Shown here in pieces: positions 35,614 to 46,610 of a stretch of DNA of 64,000 nucleotides. Source of the DNA: Dryas octopetala. Its lineage: Eukaryota; Streptophyta; Magnoliopsida; Rosales; Rosaceae. Numbering within the stretch: position 1 is the stretch's first letter; each line of letters starts with the position of its first letter. Both the position numbers and the translations under genes were made by a program. The stretch lies in the NCBI GenBank assembly GCA_963921425.1, contig OY992836.1, forward strand, positions 22,051,889-22,115,888, read 5' to 3'. The notes beneath the pieces are model-generated. The model was given only the letters and a program-made list of their open reading frames with translations, was not told the origin of the DNA and made no database searches.

Positions 35614-38600
35614 ATGGCTGGGATCACCACCAGCTTCGCATCCAAACCTATCCTATCTCGAACCACCGCTAAAACGAGCCCGTGTCCACACTCACTCTTC
35701 TGCTTCGAGTCGAAACTCTTCGGCCTTCGCTTTAATTACACCAACCTGATAAAGTCGAGCTCTTTTAGCTCCCTCTCTTCGACTGTCAGCAACCCAATAA
35801 CGGCCCGTTACGGTGGTGGGCCGCGCTTTGATTCCAGGCGGTCACGACAAAGCGACTCCGATGATGACCAGGCTCTTGATATCTCTACTGTCAGGTTAAT
35901 TAGTTAATTAATGTATGTATACAGTATGTATGTGATTAAGTTAATCAAGATTGAAAAGTGAAGTGGTTTTTGTTGGATGGTTTGAAATAGGTCAGATACC
36001 GTGAGGCTTATTGATCAGAAGCAGAACATGGTTTGTGTTTTCTTTTGTTTTCTTTAAAATTATATGTATATATAATGTATGAATGTGCTCTGTTTGGTTG
36101 CTGAGCATGTGGGAAAAGCATTATCAAAGTTTGGAGTTGTTTATTGTTGTTTTGCGTAGGTTGGAGTGGTGTCTAAAAGTGAGGCTATTCGAATGGCTGA
36201 AGATGCTGAACTTGATTTGGTATGTATTATTTGCATGGATTTGGATTCGTGAGTGTGTTCTTTGATATATTATTTGATTCCATGCATATATAGGCTGCAT
36301 ATGTTATATATGGCATGTATAGAGAGATTAGGGAGTACCTAAAAGTTAAAACATATAGAAAGGTCAATAGTGAAATACATTAAATGGGTTACCTCTAATT
36401 CCTAATATTACTGGTAACTGTTTGTTACATGATACGGGAAAGTTAACTGCCAAACAGTAAATCCGACCTTCACTTATACAGTGTATGCATTGGATCATGC
36501 TTGCTCCCCTTGGTCTGTGGTACCAATGGTCTTGGTACAGTTGTCTTTTTGGCTTAAATTGGTAAAGGAATCGTGATTGAGTGTTACAGTTTATTTCTCC
36601 GGAACAATGAGTTCTATGTTATTGTAATGCAGAAGTTGCCATCAATATTATGTTGCATGAAATATGTTACTTTTGTTGCAATAGAAAGAACCATTCTTTT
36701 GAGTTTCTTTGTGAGTTACAGAAATTACTTTTATAACATGTTTTAAAACTAATCTCATTCTGACATTGTTGCAGGTGATATTATCTCCAGATGCAGATCC
36801 TCCAGTTCTCAGGATAATGGATTACAAGTACGATGTTTTATAAAATTTTAGAAAATGTTCATAATTATTTTCACTCCAACTGTTTCCTGTTTCTTATCTG
36901 TGAGAAATGCTCAAAATGTCCTTATAAAAATAAACCCCTTGTAATTTTATATTGTTATATTGAAGCAGTTGAACATAAATAGTAAGATATGTGGTTGTCT
37001 GTGTGTGTAATTTTCATGTTTTTTTGTTCATGATGACATTGGTAAATACTTTGTGCAGTATCAAAAGTTGTGTAAGTGCATTGACCAATATGTGTAGTAA
37101 TGAAAAATTGGAAGCTCAGTGTGTCTACATGATTAGTGGCTGATAGGTTCCTCAATCCATGGTATCCACAGCTGCAGGGGTTTATTCAAGTTTTTCTGCC
37201 TTTAAGAATCTAACCCTTACATGTTCATTGAGAACCTTAGATTTTGTAGATTCTTTCACAACTTCACTCTTCTGTGGTATTTACCACTGATTTTCACTAT
37301 AACACTTGGTCTTCTCTGTTCATCTTTGTGGTATGGATAAAATACCAGTACAGTATTGTGTGATCCATTCGAATCCAAGTTTAGATAAACTGCTGACTAC
37401 CCATGTCTCCAATGATAGCCATAGTTCACGCCTTTTCAACATCTTAAAACACGATGAATTACTTTTGATTTCTTGTCTGATATAATTATTGCTATACATA
37501 TATACTTTTAGGTTATTGATTTAGCCACCCTCTTCTGTGGCATTGTGAGGCCAAAAATTATACATATGACTCAGAATGGAGTCACTAGAGAGGGGTCCTC
37601 TTAATTACCATGACTGTGACTGTTCAAGTTCTTTTGTTTTTGTTTACTGTAAATTTTTTTCTATATAGATGTATGTGCTGGGAATCAGTTGACCTAAATG
37701 TGTGTTCTTTTTTTATTTTTTAAATCAGAGAATTGGTAGACCTAATTTTCTATACCTTTTCTTTTTGTCAGTAAATATAGGTATGAACTACAAAAGAAGA
37801 AAAGAGAACAGCAGAAGAAAAGTGTGGGTGAGTGTTATCTCTGTCTCAAGTCTGTTGCTTTTTTCTTTCTGATTCATCATTTGAGGAAAGATACTGACCA
37901 AAGCCTGCGCTTCAATGTTAGCCTCTCGGATGGATTTGAAGGAGCTCAAAATGGGGTAAAGCACTGCTGAGTCTTCTTTATTTGAATTCAGTCTTATTTC
38001 AAAATTCTAGTATTAACATGCTTTTCTGACATGTAAGCTCATTACTGGCTGAATTACATTGATAGCTAGCTATATATATAACTTTTATCTTATATGATTA
38101 TCTGAAAGCACATTTTGCTTTGATTAGCTTGCTATCTAATTTGTATCAGCACATTGTATTGTTAATATGGCTTCCACAAGGAAAATAAAATATGTTACTT
38201 CGTAGTATGAAGAAAAAGTCAAACTCACCCATCCTTATATACACAGAAAAATAAGCGCACACAACATGCATCCACGATGCAACTGGTGATTTGCTATTTA
38301 ATTGGCTCAAAATTTGATTTATTTCAGAAAATAAAGAACTTTGTTTGTGTTATCATGAGAGGACTTTCATCAGATCTTGACTCGATGTTTCCAACAAATA
38401 GTCAATTCAACTGAACAAAGCCTTGCCAGCTACTTTGGGTCATCTGTCCATGGTGATTCCCTTCTATAATTATAATGGTTCTTGGTGTTAATTTCCCTAC
38501 TTTTCCTCAAATTGCTGGACATTAAGCAATGGAGTGAATGTTTGAAAAATGGGAATTGGGTCGTCTGTACATTATTTGATTTTGCATTTGTGTTTATATT

Positions 38601-39475
38601 AGTTAGAAAATGCGAATGTTAAGTACAGTAGCATAAATTAGGTTTTCAGGTGTGTATGTGTGGTGTTTACCTATATTTTCTAAATTATTTTATCTAATTA
38701 GAGACCTTGATTTAAAACTTAAGGCAGATGCTGCATTTTAGTTGTATGTTTTGAATTTTGATTGTTATTTATTTTCTTGTGCAGTTATAACATTGATCAA
38801 CATGATTACTCTGTGCGCTTGAGAGCTGCCCTGAAGTTTTTGAAGGATGGTGATAAGGTTGCTTAAATTTCTCAATGATGCCAGAATTTGCCTTCCTAAT
38901 TTAACGCAGATATCATTGTATTGTTATTATATTGTTTCTGTACTGAGATCTATAACCAACTTTTGTAGGTCAAGGTTATGGTCAACTTGAAAGGTCGTGA
39001 AAATGAGTTCCGAAATAAAGCTATTGAGCTTATCAAACGCTTCCAAAATGATGTTGGGGAGGTACTGATGTACATCTGTATTTAGAATCATGAAAAGAGT
39101 TTCATACATCCAACACCAAAAATTGTTGCATGAGATCAATTGAAGGTCCTGCTTCAATTTACAACACCATAAATTGTTGCAATAAATCATGAAAAGAGTT
39201 ACATCCAAAAAACATAAATTGTGTACAATCTATGCCTGTTTTGAGTTCTGGTTATATTTAACAAGCATTATGTAAGTCAGCTGCTCTGGATTTATCTTTA
39301 ATTGTTTGCTTGTTGCTGTGGGTTGCAGCTTGCAACAGAGGAAGCCAAAAGCTTCAGTGACAGGAACATGTTTATAGTTTTAGTTCCCAACAAGGCTATT
39401 CTGCAGAAAGCTCAAGAACCGCCGCCGAAAAAAAAAGAAAACTCTCCAGTGAATGAAATATCAGCAGGTGTCTGA
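35614..39475 (+). CDS. Plastid translation initiation factor IF3
   Basis: Nine exons give 278 residues: 35614-35894, 35991-36030, 36160-36219, 36775-36827, 37772-37827, 37922-37955, 38785-38857, 38969-39061, 39329-39475. All junctions are GT-AG and frames agree. The first ~75 residues are rich in Ser, Thr and Arg with few acidic residues, as in a chloroplast transit peptide. The IF3 N-domain follows (VRLIDQKQNMVGVVSKSEAI, ELDLVILSPDADPPVLRIMD, then YNKYRYELQKKKREQQKK). The C-domain follows that (MDLKELKMGYNIDQHDYSVR, KVMVNLKGRENEFRNKAIEL). Bacterial-type IF3 binds the small ribosomal subunit and polices start-codon choice. The short tail, without a long acidic extension, fits the IF3-4 type better than IF3-2/SVR9; subtype is inference. 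Intron 4 is about 940 bp and intron 6 about 830 bp; both look empty. Confidence 0.93.
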
Positions 39476-41240
39476 GCGGATTAAAGTTTCAAGCAAGTTT
39501 TACATACAGAAATATCAGTGGTATTTTCGTTTGTTCTTCAACTAGGTTGTGAATCTCTGAGGTTGTGTATAGCATTTGGGTAATACCTGTATGAGAATAT
39601 GTATATTAGATTTTGATCTTAGAACTACCTTTCAATTAAGAAGCTAACAGAGTTTTGTAGACCGTACTTATAAAAAATTTAACGCTTTCATTTGAAGCAA
39701 ACACAATTTAAAATTAAATTGTGTTTGGTACATACACTCGTATTTCTACTTCTTCTCTTGACATGAGTGATTTCAAAGGCATCGAAGTAAAGGCACTATA
39801 GACGGTTGCATCATCAAATATTCAAATAGTTTTAATCGGTTTTTTGGGCGAGTGCTGAATGGTTGCTGTTGAATTCGATCAAATGGTCAAACCTGGTTAT
39901 GCATGTGTTATTGAAGCTTATTTTCCACCACTCTTTTGATTTCAAAGGCATGATATTATTGTTCGATTGCACCAAAGTAAAGCTTACAGAGCATGTGTTT
40001 GTAAATGGGTTGGGGGCGAATAGCTTGTAAATTGTAATAGGCTGCTGGTTATATAGATATTCGGGTCTTCTGCTAATGTGTCTAGATGGAGAGGCTTCAA
40101 CTTACCAACCTAACGATTTGAACTTGGCTTAGCTTCTAAGTTTTTAGATCCCAAGTATGCTCTCGCATGCTTGCCATATTCTATAACTGGGTACCTACCG
40201 AAGTTTCGAAAGCAACGGTTTTGCTCTATTTTAAGCATTTCTGTTGGGAGATGTTAGCCTCTCAGATGGCCATTTGAACACCTGGTTCTGTTTTCTTGTG
40301 TTTCTTATATTATATGGGACCTCTACTACTAGTTTTTTTTTTTTGGGCCAATGACCTCTACTACTAGTTTAGTATATGTATATCTACAACAGACTAACTG
40401 TACTGTATTTTCTTAATAGGAAACTTTTGTTCTCGTCTCAACAATTTTGACATATTTTATATATTGTTAGATTGAACCATTGATCAAGTTGATTTATATT
40501 AGAATGGATGGATCTAAATTGATAGCCTCACAATATAACATACAAATTACAAAAGACCATTATTACCCTTTAATTTTATTTTTTTTTGCTATCTCATTTC
40601 AAATATCAAGTGGTGACATTCTTAGTGTCACGGTCTATGTAAGAAGCCTAAGCGGATATTCAAATACCAATGATTTCTCTTATACATCATCAACCATCCC
40701 ACCATCTTGTCGCTTTACCAACGATAAATAAGCTGATCAAACAATAAGAATTAGACAGAAAATTACAGATAAAGAAAAAAAAATTTGGAGTACTAAGTGC
40801 TTTCTATATATTCTATGCAATCTCAGACAGAAGAGTTTGCAAAGGGTGTAAATGGAAGTGGACCTTCACTTGTCAATCACAATAAAAATATGTACTTGTT
40901 GAGTTGTTGCTGATCGACCAAAAAAAAAAAGAGTTGTTGGCTTGTTGCCCAATTACCTCTTTTTTTTTTGTTGTGATAATTAGATAAATAAAGGATTAAC
41001 AGAAGATCCGGATTCATAAATAAATATAAAAATTATTTTTTGTATTTGGGTTTTATAAATTGTGGGGACATTAATAGCGACACAAAAAGAAAAATATAGG
41101 AAGTTGACACAAACAACCACAAGGTGGTGGCATGGAATGGATTATAGTTGAAGAATGCAGGATGAAGCTTAACTTCAAGGCAATGGGGACTCTGCAACCA
41201 ACAACACCACCTCACCCCTCAAGTTATGTGGACACACATA
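39476..41240. other. Spacer and distal promoter of CESA7
   Basis: IF3 3' region, then A/T-rich sequence. A 19-bp direct repeat, GACCTCTACTACTAGTTT, occurs near 40319 and again near 40350, separated by a T run. An AC-type motif pair (ACCAACC overlapping ACCTAAC) lies near 40104-40114. No coding exon supported; the open frame at 40480-40731 has no protein-like pattern. Confidence 0.45.
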
Positions 41241-41247
41241 CATACAT

Positions 41248-41269
41248 ATTAGGTGAGACCACACCAAAT
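41248..41269 (+). promoter_or_regulatory. Two secondary-wall MYB-type sites upstream of CESA7
   Basis: ATTAGGT at 41248-41254 and ACCAAAT at 41263-41269 both fit the secondary-wall MYB-responsive element ACC(A/T)A(A/C)(T/C) in reverse and forward orientation. They lie 122-143 bases before the CESA7 start codon. MYB46/MYB83 are known to bind this motif in secondary-wall CESA promoters. The motif is degenerate, so chance matches are possible. Confidence 0.5.
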
Positions 41270-41390
41270 ATCCCATGTCATACAATTGGCCACTTCAATT
41301 CCATTCATCATAAAAACTGAACCCCTTGCTTGCTAGTTTCCTCATCACCATCTCCATCTCCATCATCACCCTCATCAGCTAGCTTTCACC

Positions 41391-44300
41391 ATGGAAGCCA
41401 GTGCCGGACTAGTTGCCGGGTCTCACAACCGCAATGAACTTGTTGTCATTCATGGCCATGAAGAGGTAACTAATTGTGTGTGTGTTGGTTGATACTAATA
41501 ATTAAAAAATATCACGTATATATAGTATGTGTTGGAGATTATATCCTATGTTGGAAATGTGATTGTGAAATTGATTTTGAGTCGAATGCTCTAATTTATT
41601 AGTATGTATGGTTTTGAGTGGTATAAATTAATTTAGTGTTTGATGGATATTAATGCAGCGCAAGGCATTGAGGAACTTGGATGGTCAGGTGTGTGAGATA
41701 TGCGGCGACGATGTGGGGCTGACGGTGGATGGAGACTTGTTTGTTGCTTGCAATGAGTGTGGGTTTCCAGTTTGCAGGCCTTGCTACGAGTACGAGAGAA
41801 GAGAAGGCAGCCAGAACTGCCCTCAGTGCAAAACCAGATACAAGCGTCTCAAGGGAAGCCCAAGGGTCGAAGGCGATGAAGATGAAGAGGATGTGGATGA
41901 TATTGAACATGAATTTAACATCAATGAAGATCATCACCATCACCATCAAACTATCAAAAATAATGAGCATATCGCCGAAGCCATGCTCCATGGAAAGATG
42001 AGCTATGGAAGAGGCCCAGATGACCATGATCAGGAAATCAATACCCAATTCCCACCTGTAATTGCTGGTGGCAGATCCCGCCCGGTAATTATTCATTAAG
42101 GAATCATCACTCATCATATATATATATATATTATCAGCTACTTATGTGTTAAGTATATATAATGCATATGCGTGCATGCAGGTTAGCGGCGAGCTCACAT
42201 CTTATGGCCATGGAGATCAGCAGATGTTATCTTCTTCACTGCATAAACGAGTTCATCCATATCCAGTTTCTGAGCCGGGTACTTACTATTTTAATTAACT
42301 ACCCTGTAGTAGTTTTGGCACAATGTATAGCTTTGGACTAACTTTTCACTGACCCTAGCTAATAGGAATTAATGTAAATCTTAAATTGGTTATGGAAATT
42401 GCAAATGCAGGAAGTGAAAAATGGGACGAGAAGAAAGAGGGTGGTGGTTGGAAAGAAAGGATAGATGATTGGAAAATGCAACAAGGCAATCTGCAGGGGA
42501 CTGATCAACCAGATGACTTCAATGATGCAGACATGGCCATGTATGTGTGCCAGTACATGTATATTATTTAGTTAACATAATTAAATCAATCATATATGTA
42601 TATGTATATATATATATGTATATGATGTAAATTGTAAATGAATTGGTGTACTGCAGGATAGATGAAGCTAGGCAGCCACTGTCAAGGAAAGTACCAATTG
42701 CATCAAGCAAGATCAACCCTTACCGGATGGTGATTGTGGCTCGCCTTTTTATCTTGGCTTTCTACCTCCGATATAGACTTTTGAATCCAGTGAACGATGC
42801 ATTTGGTCTCTGGTTAACGTCTGTCATATGTGAAATATGGTTTGCATTTTCATGGATTCTTGATCAGTTCCCAAAGTGGTACCCTATTGATCGTGAGACC
42901 TACCTCGATCGCCTTTCACTCAGGTATATATATATACATATACAAATATGCACTGACTAATTACTGGAATTGCATACAATTTCACACAGCTGAGCTGTGT
43001 GATCTGCCTACACAGAACAACTGTCAAATGCTTGTTTTTACACTTTCCAACTACTTCAAGCCTGATATATTAGTTGCTTCTTAATCTCCAAATTTGGTAG
43101 TTGCTGAATGATGACATATTAATGCTTGACATTTGATGATTGAATGCAGGTATGAGAGGGAGGGTGAACCGAATATGCTCTGCCCAGTAGATGTATTTGT
43201 GAGTACTGTGGATCCCATGAAGGAACCTCCACTCGGTACAGCCAATACAGTTCTTTCAATCTTGTCCATGGACTACCCTGTTGATAAGATCTCATGCTAC
43301 ATTTCTGATGATGGAGCCTCCATGCTCACCTTTGAGGCCTTGTCAGAAACCGCAGAATTTGCACGAAAATGGGTACCCTTCTGCAAGAAATTTGCTATTG
43401 AGCCTCGAGCCCCCGAGATGTACTTCTCTGAGAAGATTGATTATCTCAAGGACAAAGTCCAGCCAACATTTGTTAAGGAGCGCCGAGCTATGAAGGTTAA
43501 TTTGTGCTAACCTCATTGATATAATTCATTAAGATCATAAAGGCTGACTATCTTTTGGTGTCTGGGTGCAGAGAGAATATGAAGAATTCAAGGTTAGGAT
43601 AAATGCGCTAGTGGCTAAAGCCACAAAGGTTCCTCCAGAAGGGTGGATTATGCAAGATGGGACACCATGGCCTGGAAACAATACTAAGGATCACCCTGGT
43701 ATGATTCAGGTCTTTCTTGGTCACAGTGGAGGTCTTGATACTGAAGGAAATGAACTTCCTCGTCTTGTCTATGTATCTCGTGAGAAGAGGCCTGGTTTTC
43801 AACATCACAAGAAGGCCGGTGCTATGAATGCCTTGGTAAAATTTTCAAGCATCCTCTTTCTTCTGTTTCATCAATTAAGATTATGCCATGAATGCCTTGT
43901 AAGAACTTCTGTGCATACATATTCAGGTTCGCGTCTCTGGAGTGCTTACCAATGCTCCTTTCATGCTCAACTTGGATTGTGACCATTATGTGAACAATAG
44001 CAAGGCCGCGAGAGAGGCCATGTGTTTCTTGATGGACCCCCAAATTGGAAGGAAGGTTTGCTATGTCCAATTCCCTCAGAGATTTGATGGCATTGACAGG
44101 AGTGATCGTTATGCCAACAGGAATACAGTCTTCTTTGATGTAAGTCAGCACTGCAGGAATTAAACTAACTTAACCCCATTTAATGAAGACCAATTGTTTC
44201 TTTAAAATTGTGCAAGTGTAAATTGAAATGATGTTCCTTTTCTCTTTGCTTTTCAGATTAACATGAAAGGTCTGGATGGAATTCAAGGTCCTGTGTATGT

Positions 44301-45929
44301 GGGCACAGGATGTGTTTTCAGAAGGCAAGCCTTATATGGCTATAATCCTCCAAAGGGCCCTAAGCGCCCAAAGATGGTAAGCTGTGACTGCTGCCCATGT
44401 TTTGGTCGCCGCAAGAAGCTTCCAAAGTATTCCAAGCATGATGCAAATGGAGATGGTGCAAACCTACAACTACAAGGTCAGTCATCAATAATAAATGTTC
44501 TTCACAAATTTTTCTCGCATAAATATAACTTAAATTCATCTTGAGCAGGAATAGATGATGACAAAGAGCTATTAATGTCCCAAATGAATTTTGAAAAGAA
44601 ATTCGGACAGTCTGCAATTTTTGTGACTTCAACTTTGATGGAACAAGGTGGTGTCCCCCCTTCTTCAAGCCCCGCAGCCATGCTTAAAGAAGCCATTCAC
44701 GTAATCAGTTGTGGTTATGAAGACAAAACTGAATGGGGTTTAGAGGTAAAAGTCTTAACAATTGTTTTCATTCTGCTTCTGTTAATTTTCGAGTACTGTC
44801 AAGTTAAGAGTAGATTTTCTTCATTCATCATGGAATGAATTTGCCACTTTTGCATGTGCAGCTGGGTTGGATTTACGGGTCCATCACAGAGGATATCCTA
44901 ACAGGTTTCAAGATGCATTGCCGTGGTTGGAGGTCAATTTACTGTATGCCAAAGAGACCTGCATTCAAGGGGACAGCTCCCATCAACTTGTCAGATAGGC
45001 TCAACCAGGTGCTTCGGTGGGCACTTGGTTCCATTGAGATTTTTTTCAGTCACCACAGTCCTCTCTTGTATGGCTACAAGGGAGGAAAGCTCAAGTGGCT
45101 TGAGCGCTTCTCTTATGTCAACACTACTGTCTATCCTTTCACTTCCATTCCTCTTCTTGCCTATTGCATCCTCCCTGCCATCTGCTTGCTCACCGATAAA
45201 TTCATCATGCCACCGGTAATAATTTGTAGTTATCTTTTACATGCATTTCCATGAATGGAATGGCTTTTCCATGCATTAATTTCCAGAATATCTTCCAAAT
45301 ATATAGCTTTTTTTTTTTCGTCTGATAAAGTAGGTTTTTTCTTCCAGATAAGCACTTTCGCAAGTCTCTTCTTCATTGCTTTCTTCCTCTCAATCTTTGG
45401 AACGGGCATTCTTGAGCTGAGATGGAGTGGAGTGAGCATTGAAGAATGGTGGAGAAATGAGCAGTTCTGGGTGATTGGTGGTGTGTCAGCTCACCTGTTT
45501 GCTGTTATGCAAGGCCTTCTCAAGGTTTTGGCTGGTATCGATACCAACTTCACTGTCACATCCAAATCATCAGATGATGAGGATTTTGGAGAATTATACG
45601 CCTTTAAATGGACAACCCTCCTAATCCCTCCAACCACTGTCTTAATAATCAACCTTGTTGGTGTAGTTGCTGGCATTTCAGACGCCATAAACAATGGGTA
45701 TGACTCATGGGGACCTCTATTTGGCAAGCTCTTCTTTGCATTCTGGGTGATTCTCCATCTCTATCCATTCCTTAAAGGTCTGATGGGGCGCCAGAACCGG
45801 ACACCAACAATTGTTGTCATATGGTCCGTGCTCCTGGCTTCTATCTTCTCCTTACTCTGGGTCCGGATAGACCCATTTGTGTTAAAAACCAAGGGACCTG
45901 ACACGAAGCAATGTGGAATCAATTGCTGA
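41391..45929 (+). CDS. CESA7: Cellulose synthase A catalytic subunit 7 (secondary wall)
   Basis: Twelve exons give 1056 residues: 41391-41465, 41659-42084, 42182-42278, 42411-42540, 42657-42923, 43150-43495, 43572-43835, 43927-44139, 44257-44476, 44549-44745, 44862-45215, 45348-45929. All are GT-AG with matching phase. The start [20 protein letters not shown] and the end [12 protein letters not shown] are those of CESA7/IRX3. A RING-type zinc finger (CEIC...CPQC, about 37-82) precedes an acidic linker with an HHHHH run near 117-121. Catalytic motifs are intact: DDG at 385, DCD at 552-554, TED at 754-756 and QVLRW at 794-798. Two membrane helices precede the catalytic loop and several follow it. 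The enzyme polymerises UDP-glucose into cellulose in the plasma-membrane rosette with CESA4 and CESA8. Some usually fixed residues differ (see findings). Confidence 0.96.
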
Positions 45930-46610
45930 AAGTACTACTTGTATCTCTTTCATATTTTTCAAAATGTGCATCTTCAGAAGATACATGGTGCATTCTTGTC
46001 TTTACTGAGTATGATGTCTAAACCAACAAAAATGAGATGCACAAGATTGAATAAAGCTAGAGTGGAAATTTTTGTGTAGCTCAAGTGCAATGTACCCACC
46101 CAGTTTTGTAAGTGAATTGGAGAAGTGTTTCTGTGATACTTTGGGCACTAACTGCCTAGTTTCTCAATTTATGCATTTACAAATGAAGGTTTTCTTATTT
46201 ACTTATATTGCATCACCGCATCTAGCTTATGAATACCAAAACATCAGGTGATAAATGGGATAAATGAGCAGTTCTGATCTTACCACTACACCTATGATTG
46301 GACAAAATTCACGGCATAAAAAAGGTACCAGACAAACAATGTAATATCATGAAAATCCTCGAGACTTGTATTGGATAGCCAGATGAATCGTAATACAGTT
46401 GCAAAAGGGCATAATACTGCAGGAGCTTGCCGGATGTATATTAGGAGAAGAGTTGGCACGTTGAAAGAATAGTCTTACTGCAACGCAGCTGGGACACATA
46501 TAATTTATGTTGTCATGGCATGCCATGCCAGAACATCAATCGGCTCAGTTTCATCTATCTTTGACAAAAATCTTCACAATATCCTTGTTAAGGTGTAGAA
46601 AACTCTCTCT
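45930..46610. other. Convergent 3' spacer between CESA7 and the PPR gene
   Basis: The two genes end facing each other, so both 3' untranslated regions are here (an AATAAAG signal near 46050 for CESA7). No coding exon. Confidence 0.5.

Noticed and set aside
40480-40731. An 83-codon frame in the CESA7 upstream region
   Set aside because: A/T-rich, with hydrophobic runs created by T tracts and no homology I recognise.
41650-42117. A 155-residue minus-strand frame across CESA7 exon 2
   Set aside because: It lies antisense to the RING-finger exon and has no independent support.
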